DNA of 9,947 nt from NCBI GenBank assembly GCA_002726845.1, contig PBSP01000101.1:1-9947 (forward strand). The letters are read 5' to 3'. The DNA comes from Methanobacteriota archaeon (GTDB lineage: Archaea > Thermoplasmatota > Poseidoniia > Poseidoniales > Poseidoniaceae). Positions 1-6,120 of this stretch are shown here, piece by piece; the stretch's first letter is position 1, and the number at the start of each line of letters is the position of its first letter. Under the pieces are notes generated by a model. That model was not told where the DNA came from and made no database searches. It was given only the letters and a program-made list of their open reading frames with translations. Made by a program: the position numbers and the translations under genes.

Positions 1-1353
1 ATAGCCATCTGGGTACAAATCATTGATCATTGATGTGTATGTGTCACCAGAGATGACTTCAGGGACATCGCATAGGTCACGCAAGAAACCGATGTTTGTC
101 GTCGTCCCTAGAACGACGAATTCATCCAATGCTCGGCGCATGCGTTGAAGCGCTTCCTGACGGGTTGGGGCGAAAACAATGAGTTTTGCAAGCATTGGAT
201 CGTAATGGGGTGTAACCTCATCCCCCTCGCGAACACCTGTGTCAAGGCGGATTCCCGGTCCTACGGGTGGTCGAAATACGGCGAGCGGCCCGATTGCAGG
301 CAGGAAGTTGTTGGTGGCATCCTCAGCATACAGCCGGACTTCGATGGAATGTCCCCGTATGTTGAGTTCGTCAACAGCCATGGGCTGACCATCTGCAATA
401 CGCAACTGTTCGCGAACCAAATCCACGCCTGTGACCATCTCGGTTACGGGATGCTCAACTTGGATTCGAGTGTTCATCTCAAGGAAGTAAAACGACTGAT
501 CGTCCGCCAAGAGAAATTCAACCGTCCCAGCACCGACGTAATCGACAGCTTTTGCAGCAGCAACCGCTGCTTGACCCATTCGCTCTCGAAGGGAAGGCGT
601 CATGCTTGAACATGGAGCTTCTTCGAACACTTTCTGATGACGTCGTTGGACGCTGCACTCTCGCTCGCCCAAGTGAATGCAACGACCGTGCGCGTCTGCA
701 AGAATCTGAATTTCAACATGTTTTGATTTCATGAGCAATTTTTCAACGTAAACCCTGCCATCCCCAAAAGCAGCGAGGGCTTCGCGTCGAGCGGCTTGGG
801 CGCCTTGCTCCAGTTCATCCGGCGTTTGAACCACCCGCATTCCTTTACCACCGCCGCCAGCGGTTGCCTTCAACAGCAGAGGATAACCGGTTTCTTGGGC
901 TGCAGCGCAGATGGCTTGCATCGCAAGAGTTTCATCCTCTTCTTCAATTTCAACGCCAGGAATCACCGGTACACCTGCACGTTTCATGATTTGACGTGCA
1001 GACATCTTGTCACCCATCTGTTCAATTGCTTGAGGTGATGGACCGATCCAGACGAGTCCAGCGTCCATGACAGCCTGCGCAAATTCCGCACGTTCGGACA
1101 AGAAACCAAAGCCTGGGTGGATGGCATCTGCACCGGTTTGTTGAGCAGCCTCAATGATGGCTGCACCGTTCAGATAGGTTTCGGCAATGGTGTCACCTTC
1201 AAGCAGTACCGAGTCATCTGCCAATTCTTTGAACATCCCCAGCCGGTCGTTTTCTGCATAGACTGCAACGCTGGACAGACCCGCCTCTCGGCATGCACGA
1301 AGTACTCGGCAGGCGATTTCACCTCGGTTTGCAACCAGTACACGCTGAATCAT
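1..1353 (-). CDS. mccA: 3-methylcrotonyl-CoA carboxylase alpha subunit, biotin carboxylase part (3' end cut by window edge)
   Basis: Biotin-dependent acyl-CoA carboxylase alpha subunit (liuD in bacterial nomenclature). It uses ATP and bicarbonate to carboxylate biotin in the cytoplasm, and the beta subunit then passes the carboxyl group to the acyl-CoA. The 451 codons visible run unbroken to base 1, so the protein is partial. The N-terminus MIQRVLVANRGEIACR is the biotin carboxylase signature. HPGFGFLSE lies at 79-87. The ATP-grasp glycine loop KATAGGGGKGMR is at 162-173, and GERECSVQRRHQKVFEEAP at 229-247. The metal-binding and catalytic stretch EMNTRIQVEHPVTE is at 292-305, and the catalytic arginine lies in HSIEVRLYAEDA near 340. 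The missing 3' part should complete the biotin carboxylase C-domain and may carry a biotin carrier domain. The start is supported by a strong GAGGTGA site four bases upstream. The substrate is inferred from the neighbours: sequence alone does not separate methylcrotonyl-, propionyl- and acetyl-CoA carboxylase alpha subunits, and archaeal alpha subunits can be shared. Confidence 0.9.
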   Translation of the reverse strand, partial: MIQRVLVANRGEIACRVLRACREAGLSSVAVYAENDRLGMFKELADDSVLLEGDTIAETYLNGAAIIEAAQQTGADAIHPGFGFLSERAEFAQAVMDAGLVWIGPSPQAIEQMGDKMSARQIMKRAGVPVIPGVEIEEEDETLAMQAICAAAQETGYPLLLKATAGGGGKGMRVVQTPDELEQGAQAARREALAAFGDGRVYVEKLLMKSKHVEIQILADAHGRCIHLGERECSVQRRHQKVFEEAPCSSMTPSLRERMGQAAVAAAKAVDYVGAGTVEFLLADDQSFYFLEMNTRIQVEHPVTEMVTGVDLVREQLRIADGQPMAVDELNIRGHSIEVRLYAEDATNNFLPAIGPLAVFRPPVGPGIRLDTGVREGDEVTPHYDPMLAKLIVFAPTRQEALQRMRRALDEFVVLGTTTNIGFLRDLCDVPEVISGDTYTSMINDLYPDGY

Positions 1354-1357
1354 GACC

Positions 1358-1364
1358 TCACCTC
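1358..1364 (-). promoter_or_regulatory. Shine-Dalgarno site of mccA overlapping the liuC stop codon
   Basis: On the minus strand GAGGTGA lies four bases before the mccA ATG and fully matches the expected complement of the archaeal 16S rRNA 3' end. It overlaps the TGA stop of liuC, and the two genes are only nine bases apart. This suggests translational coupling between the hydratase and the carboxylase alpha subunit, and it fixes the mccA start. Confidence 0.75.
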
Positions 1365-2223
1365 AATCTTCTGGCTTCCAATTTGCAGGCCTTTTCTCAA
1401 GGAACGAGGAGAGTCCTTCTTGCCCTTCGCGTGAGCCTCGCATCCGGCTTGTGAAATCAAGAGTCCAGCGACGCAGCGCTTCATCATCAGCGCTCCAACG
1501 GTCAAAACCGAGTGTGAGTTCCTTTGCCAATGTTGCAGCGCTTGGCCCCGTGGTAAGGACCTCTGCGATGATTGCATCGATTTCCTCATCAAATGCTTCA
1601 GGATCATTGACAACACGCTCGACCAGGCCGATTCGTAGGGCTTCTTCTGATTTGATGCGACTTGCCTGCATGGCGAGTCGTCTGAAATTCGCAGAACCGA
1701 CTCGGCGGTAGACGTATGGGCCAATGACTGCAGGCAGAATACCGAGTTTGCCCTCAGAGAGGGCAATACGAACGTTTTCTGTGGCCACGACATAATCGAG
1801 ACAGGCGATGAGGCCCGCACCACCTCCAAGAGCAACGCCTTGAACAACGCCGATTGTAAAGCAAGGATGGGACCAAAGTCCGTTGAAGAGTCGGTCAAGA
1901 CGCTCACTGTCTTTCCGATTTTCTTCTGGAGTGTTGGCACCAGCATCTCGCATCATGTTGATGTCTGCACCAGCACAGAAATGTTTGCCACGGCCAGAGA
2001 GAACTAAGGTTCTCAGGTAAGGCACACCGTTGCTGTCGCTTAGCGCATCGTTCTGACCGGCACTGCGTTCCTTGGTCCATTCAAAGACTTCGATCAACTC
2101 GGTGATCATGGCAACATTGAGCGCATTGAATTTTTCCTCTCGCGCCAATTCGATTCGTGCGCAACTCCCCTCGATGGTAAGTTCAATCAAGGATGTTGTA
2201 GGTGGATTATCCATTAATTTCAT
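1363..2223 (-). CDS. liuC: LiuC-type enoyl-CoA hydratase (probable 3-methylglutaconyl-CoA hydratase)
   Basis: Crotonase-superfamily protein of 286 residues, a normal length for the family. It lies between the two carboxylase subunits. The expected reaction is hydration of 3-methylglutaconyl-CoA to 3-hydroxy-3-methylglutaryl-CoA, the leucine-pathway step directly after the carboxylase. Oxyanion-hole signatures are HFCAGADINMM at 81-91 and ALGGGAGL at 131-138. LSEGKLGILPAVIGPYV at 155-171 resembles the LSE..LG..PAVI.P pattern I associate with bacterial LiuC proteins. The second catalytic glutamate of the superfamily is present (E157 in LSEGKLG). The position of the first, GGGCEL in classical crotonase, is glycine here (G137). 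An insert of about ten residues (roughly 55-66) precedes the core strand RTLVLSGRG. GAGGT six bases upstream supports the ATG at 2223 over the internal Met4. The crotonase fold is certain; the exact substrate rests on gene context and motif resemblance. Confidence 0.85.
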   Translation of the reverse strand: MKLMDNPPTTSLIELTIEGSCARIELAREEKFNALNVAMITELIEVFEWTKERSAGQNDALSDSNGVPYLRTLVLSGRGKHFCAGADINMMRDAGANTPEENRKDSERLDRLFNGLWSHPCFTIGVVQGVALGGGAGLIACLDYVVATENVRIALSEGKLGILPAVIGPYVYRRVGSANFRRLAMQASRIKSEEALRIGLVERVVNDPEAFDEEIDAIIAEVLTTGPSAATLAKELTLGFDRWSADDEALRRWTLDFTSRMRGSREGQEGLSSFLEKRPANWKPED

Positions 2224-2229
2224 ATCAAA

Positions 2230-2234
2230 ACCTC
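2230..2234 (-). promoter_or_regulatory. Ribosome binding site deciding the liuC start
   Basis: The minus strand reads GAGGT, then six bases, then ATG at 2223. An alternative in-frame ATG three codons later would have only A/T-rich sequence before it, so the upstream start is preferred. Confidence 0.55.
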
Positions 2235-2263
2235 AATTGCATTTTACATTTTTCAATTGGAAT

Positions 2264-3874
2264 TTACATTCGGAAAATTCCGTATTTGCCTTGCGGGAGC
2301 GGAGCATTTCGAGACGCTGCAAGGCAAAGGCCTAGCACGTCACGGGTGTCTCGTGGATCGATGATACCATCGTCCCACAGTCGAGCCGTTGAGTAGTAAG
2401 GTGAACCTTCCCGTTCGTATTTCTCAAGAATGGGCGCCCTGAAGTTCTCCAGCTCTTCGCCTTGCATGGGAGATTTTCCTTCCCGTTCTCGTTGATCCTG
2501 TTTTACGGTGCTCAAGACATCGGCTGCTTGTGGGCCTCCCATGACGGAGATGCGGCTGTTCGGCCACATGAACAGGAATCGAGGATCGTAAGCTCTGCCA
2601 CACATCCCGTAGTTTCCAGCTCCGTGCGATCCGCCGACGATGACGGTAAATTTGGGTACGTTGACGCAAGATACTGCTGTGACGAGTTTTGCACCGTCTT
2701 TGGCAATACCGCCAGCTTCGTAGGCTTTACCGACCATGAATCCTGTAATGTTTTGCAAAAAGACAAGCGGTATGCCTCTTTGTCCACACAACTCCACGAA
2801 GTGAGCACCTTTCAACGATGATTCAGAGAATAGAATTCCATTGTTCGCAACGATTCCAACCTTGTGGCCATGGATGTGGGCAAAGCCGCAGACAAGGGTG
2901 GTACCGTATCGTGATTTGAATTCATGAAAGCGCGATCCATCCACAATGCGTGCTATAATTTCGCGAACATCTACAGGTGTACGGTTATCGCTAGGAATCA
3001 AACCGAGAAGGTCGTCAACATCGTGCGCAGGCGGTTCAGGTTCTTGCACTTCAGCAGGAGCAAGTTCACGAGGGCCGATGTTCTCAAGCACATTGCGAAC
3101 CATACGAAGGGCTTCGGTTTCATCCTCAGCATAGTGGTCAGCAACTCCAGACTCAACGGTATGAACCTCTGCACCCCCCAATTCTTCCGCAGTCACTTCC
3201 TCGCCAGTCGCTGCTTTGACCAGTGGAGGTCCTGCGAGGAAGATGGTACCATTGCCTTTGACGATGATGGATTCATCGCTCATTGCGGGGACGTATGCTC
3301 CGCCTGCAGTGCACGAACCGAGGACTGCGGCAACCTGGGGGATGCCATCACCGGACATTCGTGCTTGGTTGCGAAAAATGCGGCCAAAATGACCTATGTC
3401 AGGAAAAACTTCGTCTTGCATAGGAAGAAATGCCCCGCCAGAGTCTACGAGATAGATGCACGGAAGATGGTTCTCATGAGCCACGGTTTGAGCTCGAATG
3501 TGTTTCTTTACGGTCATTGGATAGTATGAACCCCCTTTTACAGTCGCATCATTTGCGACAAACAGTACTTCTCGGCCATGAACACAACCAATCCCTGTTA
3601 CAATACCAGCAGAATGAGCACGCCCATCGTACAATTCATAGGCGGCTAATGGTGAAAGTTCAAGGAAAGCTGTACCTGGATCGATGATGCGTTCAATACG
3701 CTCACGTGCAAGCATCTTGTTCCGACTTCGATGACGCTCAACGTATTTTTCTCCCCCACCTTGATGGACAACATCGAGACGTTGACGAAGGGTTTCAATG
3801 AGAGCGAGATTGTGTTCTCGTCGGACGGAATAATCGGGATCGGCTTTGTTCACTCGTGTTGGTAGTCGATCCAT
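2264..3874 (-). CDS. mccB: 3-methylcrotonyl-CoA carboxylase beta subunit (carboxyltransferase)
   Basis: Carboxyltransferase subunit (liuB in bacterial nomenclature) that moves CO2 from carboxybiotin to 3-methylcrotonyl-CoA, giving 3-methylglutaconyl-CoA in leucine and isovalerate breakdown. It is 536 residues long, the usual size of MCC beta. Both crotonase-like halves are present. In the N-terminal half are KGGSYYPMTVKKHIRAQ at 113-129, VDSGGAFLPMQDEVFPD at 143-159, and the acyl-CoA oxyanion region GSCTAGGAYVPAMSDE at 186-201. In the C-terminal half are FLQNITGFMVG at 372-382, the GAGNYGMCGRAYDPRF block ending at 433, and WPNSRISVMGG at 437-447. The close WDDGIIDPRDTRDVLGL and C-terminal GIFRM match MCC beta as I know it from human and bacterial enzymes, rather than PCC beta or AccD. 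AGGTGG six bases upstream supports the ATG at 3874. It is followed 40 bases later by liuC. Confidence 0.95.
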   Translation of the reverse strand: MDRLPTRVNKADPDYSVRREHNLALIETLRQRLDVVHQGGGEKYVERHRSRNKMLARERIERIIDPGTAFLELSPLAAYELYDGRAHSAGIVTGIGCVHGREVLFVANDATVKGGSYYPMTVKKHIRAQTVAHENHLPCIYLVDSGGAFLPMQDEVFPDIGHFGRIFRNQARMSGDGIPQVAAVLGSCTAGGAYVPAMSDESIIVKGNGTIFLAGPPLVKAATGEEVTAEELGGAEVHTVESGVADHYAEDETEALRMVRNVLENIGPRELAPAEVQEPEPPAHDVDDLLGLIPSDNRTPVDVREIIARIVDGSRFHEFKSRYGTTLVCGFAHIHGHKVGIVANNGILFSESSLKGAHFVELCGQRGIPLVFLQNITGFMVGKAYEAGGIAKDGAKLVTAVSCVNVPKFTVIVGGSHGAGNYGMCGRAYDPRFLFMWPNSRISVMGGPQAADVLSTVKQDQREREGKSPMQGEELENFRAPILEKYEREGSPYYSTARLWDDGIIDPRDTRDVLGLCLAASRNAPLPQGKYGIFRM

Positions 3875-3901
3875 ATGCTTCCACCTGTGCCGACCACTTC
3901 A

Positions 3902-3916
3902 CTTCAACCCTTGAAG
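3902..3916. repeat. Perfect 6-3-6 inverted repeat before mccB
   Basis: CTTCAA and TTGAAG arms flank a three-base centre, in the 53-base gap between the DUF63 stop and the mccB start and about 27 bases from the mccB ATG. It may be an operator for the leucine cluster, a short RNA hairpin separating it from the upstream gene, or chance. No convincing TATA box was seen in the gap, and no T tract follows the repeat on the minus strand. Confidence 0.35.
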
Positions 3917-3927
3917 GCATCGCGACT

Positions 3928-5310
3928 CTAGACACCGAGCATTAGGCGCCCAATGTCACGAATACCCGGTGCTAGGCCAACGATAAGAACGGCCAAAACA
4001 ATCAGCAGCCGCAGATGCTTTTGACGATTTTCAACACGCATTTCAACAAAAATGAAGGCGATGATACTCACCAATACGGCTTTGACAATGGCAAACAACC
4101 ACGCTCCCTCAACGTCCCAACCGAGGCTATCGCTGATTCCTCCACCATACTGGATGACTGCGTCGCTCAGAGGGTGTTTTTCCGAGTACCCGAAGTAATC
4201 AATACCGACCATGGTTGCGAAACCGTCGCAGAGTTGTCCGAAAACCATGGCGAGCACCAACGGGCTTGCAAGCAGGGCCTTGTTGGAAAGTTGTTCAATA
4301 GGGTGATCGGCAACAACCTTCTCCTCCTCTTCCCACGATTTGATCGATACGCCCTCCGGTAGAACGCCCGCTTCAAATCCTGTAAGTTTGAGTTGACGGG
4401 CGTCGTCCTTACCGATGCGGTAGAGAAAAACGCAGATGGCTGCAGGTATTCCCAGAACGACAAATGCTGGCCAGAGTACGACATCATTCGGAAGTTTTCC
4501 AGACTCCTGTAACCAAGGCGTTGCAGCGAGTTGCGCCCAATGCCCCAATCCAACAAAACAAGCACCAACAGCGAATGCCAGAAGTCCACGAGTGATGGTC
4601 GGCCAGTCTCGGGTTGCATGGAAGGCTAAAATCAGAGTTGCGAATCCGAGCACCAACCCGATGACAATCCAAATTCGTCCCATATCGTGGGTTGCATACC
4701 CAGGTCTGTACAGCATGGCCCACATGAACAACAGAGCGATGCACAAGAATGGGACGAGTCGGATTCGGATGTTCAGTTCACCAACGTCTCCTTCAACACT
4801 GTCCCATTGTTTCCCAACGAGATGAGAAACGAGGCCAATGCCAATGAGCCATGTTGCCAAATGAAGATGAATTATGGGCGAGATGAGCAGCCAATCGATG
4901 GATGACGGAAAGAAATCTCCGTCCTCGAGGACGCGAAGGATTGGCGCAAGACAGACCCATGCAATGAGAGCAATCATCATTTTATCATCCGCTGGCAATT
5001 CCAACGTTCGGAACAATGCCTGAAACACGACAACGGATGCGAGGAGGCCAAAGGTGTAGATCGCCGTGTTTTGATAGGTGTAACCTGCATCTCCTTGGGC
5101 TCCAGCATCTTGTTCAACCGGTTCCCAGATAATCGGTCGCAGACCGTCGTCCCATACCGTCTCAGGCATGAGAACAAGACCGAGAGTGAACGCAATGACA
5201 CCAATAAACAAGATTCGTGTAAGGGTTAGTTCGATCTTTGACATTTGGGAGGAAGGGAGCGCAGCCTGATGTTTTGCGAGAACTTCATCAATCGACTCAA
5301 GTGTTGTCAT
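3928..5310 (-). CDS. DUF63 family multi-pass membrane protein
   Basis: Integral membrane protein of 460 residues with about ten hydrophobic segments (near 30-50, 82-103, 110-127, 140-165, 183-200, 210-230, 240-260, 277-297, 345-365, 403-423 and 432-448). It fits the archaeal DUF63 family (Pfam PF01889, from memory), whose function I do not know. Supporting motifs are TYQNTAIYTFG at 78-88, LRVLEDGDFF at 125-134, DGFATMVGIDYFGYSEKH at 362-379, and the C-terminal GLAPGIRDIGRLMLGV at 445-460. It is longer than the compact methanogen versions, with a soluble N-terminal tail (about 1-27) and a charged loop around 298-342 containing WEEEEK. Acidic residues and histidines in or beside membrane segments (E129, D130, H148, H150, D362, D371, H379) hint at a membrane enzyme or transporter rather than a passive scaffold; that is inference. 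GTGAGGG six bases upstream supports the start. It lies between the FKBP gene and mccB, 53 bases from each. Confidence 0.8.
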   Translation of the reverse strand: MTTLESIDEVLAKHQAALPSSQMSKIELTLTRILFIGVIAFTLGLVLMPETVWDDGLRPIIWEPVEQDAGAQGDAGYTYQNTAIYTFGLLASVVVFQALFRTLELPADDKMMIALIAWVCLAPILRVLEDGDFFPSSIDWLLISPIIHLHLATWLIGIGLVSHLVGKQWDSVEGDVGELNIRIRLVPFLCIALLFMWAMLYRPGYATHDMGRIWIVIGLVLGFATLILAFHATRDWPTITRGLLAFAVGACFVGLGHWAQLAATPWLQESGKLPNDVVLWPAFVVLGIPAAICVFLYRIGKDDARQLKLTGFEAGVLPEGVSIKSWEEEEKVVADHPIEQLSNKALLASPLVLAMVFGQLCDGFATMVGIDYFGYSEKHPLSDAVIQYGGGISDSLGWDVEGAWLFAIVKAVLVSIIAFIFVEMRVENRQKHLRLLIVLAVLIVGLAPGIRDIGRLMLGV

Positions 5311-5339
5311 GGTTCGCCCTCACGTTGCGATAAGGGTCT

Positions 5340-5356
5340 GGGAGATATCTCTTCCC
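5340..5356 (-). other. Small hairpin in the FKBP-DUF63 gap
   Basis: The minus-strand RNA can pair GGGA plus GA (with one bulged A) against TCTCCC around a GATA loop, a few bases after the FKBP stop codon. No T tract follows, so it is not a convincing terminator. It could act as an mRNA processing or stability element, or be chance. Confidence 0.2.
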
Positions 5357-5363
5357 TCTCGCT

Positions 5364-6059
5364 TCACTCTTCCTCAGCTATGACACGGGGTTCGTGCTCT
5401 TCGATGAAAGAGACTTTAGCGCATTCAACAGCCTCGCGAAGAACGGTTACCAAACGGAATTTCATCATCGCTGCATTTGTGTCAAACAACATGGTTTGGG
5501 GAATGACGATGTTGAGGTCGTCCCCATCGAACGTGACACCAAAGTCGCTGTGACCGGTATTGGATTCAAGAAGTGCAGCAACTTTCTCTTCCTTTCCTTC
5601 GACGACTTTGACGATCTTGAAGTTGTACTTGAGAGATTTTCCAGCCATTGGATGGTTGTAATCGATACGTGCACGGCCGGCAGCGAGGAACGAAAGGTAA
5701 CCTTGTCGACCGCCAATGGTAACTGGAGCGCCCAGATACAGTGCATTCGGGTCACGGACGGCACGGCGCAACTTGTCAATGCTGATGGTTTCAATTTGCG
5801 TTGCATCTTTCTCACCGTATGCATCGGCAGGAGCGAGTTCAAGGTCAACATCTTTGTCAACTTCAGCCTCAAGAAGCGCTTCTTCAAATCCAGGAATGAG
5901 AGAGCCCGATCCGACAACGCAGACCATCGGTTGATACGTACGGTTCTCATCATGCATTTCGTGCTCTTGAGCCGTTGCTTCCCGAGTGGTTTCGATCAAA
6001 TCCCCTGTTTCGCCGTTGTAAAGGTCGTAATCAACGTGAATAATGTCGCCTTCTTCCAT
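5364..6059 (-). CDS. Archaeal long-type FKBP peptidyl-prolyl isomerase (SlyD-like)
   Basis: Cytoplasmic prolyl cis-trans isomerase and chaperone of 231 residues, with no signal peptide. The FKBP fold covers about 1-85 and 131-152. It opens with GDIIHVDYDLYNGETGDLIETT, a pattern split across residues 4-25. VVGSGSLIPGFEEALLEAEV at 48-67 is the substrate-pocket segment, LAPADAYGEKD lies at 75-85, and YNHPMAGKSLKYNFKIVKV at 134-152 closes the domain. Residues of about 86-130 form the insert-in-flap chaperone domain seen in SlyD and archaeal FKBPs. The C-terminal extension (about 153-231) is typical of the long archaeal FKBPs of about 26 kDa and is absent from ordinary SlyD. The histidine-rich metal-binding tail of E. 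coli SlyD is absent; the C-terminus is acidic instead. AGGTGA six bases upstream supports the start. It lies 61 bases after the CcmF-like gene, so a role in folding envelope or cytochrome proteins is conceivable but not shown. Confidence 0.92.
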   Translation of the reverse strand: MEEGDIIHVDYDLYNGETGDLIETTREATAQEHEMHDENRTYQPMVCVVGSGSLIPGFEEALLEAEVDKDVDLELAPADAYGEKDATQIETISIDKLRRAVRDPNALYLGAPVTIGGRQGYLSFLAAGRARIDYNHPMAGKSLKYNFKIVKVVEGKEEKVAALLESNTGHSDFGVTFDGDDLNIVIPQTMLFDTNAAMMKFRLVTVLREAVECAKVSFIEEHEPRVIAEEE

Positions 6060-6120
6060 GTTCGTTCACCTGAATGCTCTGGCGACTCGGATGGTGTTCA
6101 TAAGTCAATTGGATGAAATC

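Noticed and set aside
145..609. 154-codon plus-strand open frame near the left edge
   Set aside because: It is antisense to the biotin carboxylase frame, which is open and motif-bearing throughout 1-1353.
1350..1946. 198-codon minus-strand open frame overlapping liuC in another frame
   Set aside because: It lies wholly over liuC, which has clear crotonase motifs; its translation is serine/leucine/arginine-rich with no family resemblance, as expected for a shadow frame.
2924..3529. 201-codon plus-strand open frame
   Set aside because: It is antisense to the conserved middle of mccB, and its cysteine-, arginine- and serine-rich translation shows no recognisable motif.
5394..6116. 240-codon plus-strand open frame covering the FKBP gene
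   Set aside because: It is as long as the FKBP itself, but the minus-strand frame has textbook FKBP motifs and a ribosome binding site. The plus-strand translation is phenylalanine- and cysteine-rich without motifs.
6060..6120. Possible promoter (CTTATGAA) between ccmF and the FKBP gene
   Set aside because: The match to an archaeal TATA box is poor and the gap is explained by the ribosome binding site; not enough to call.
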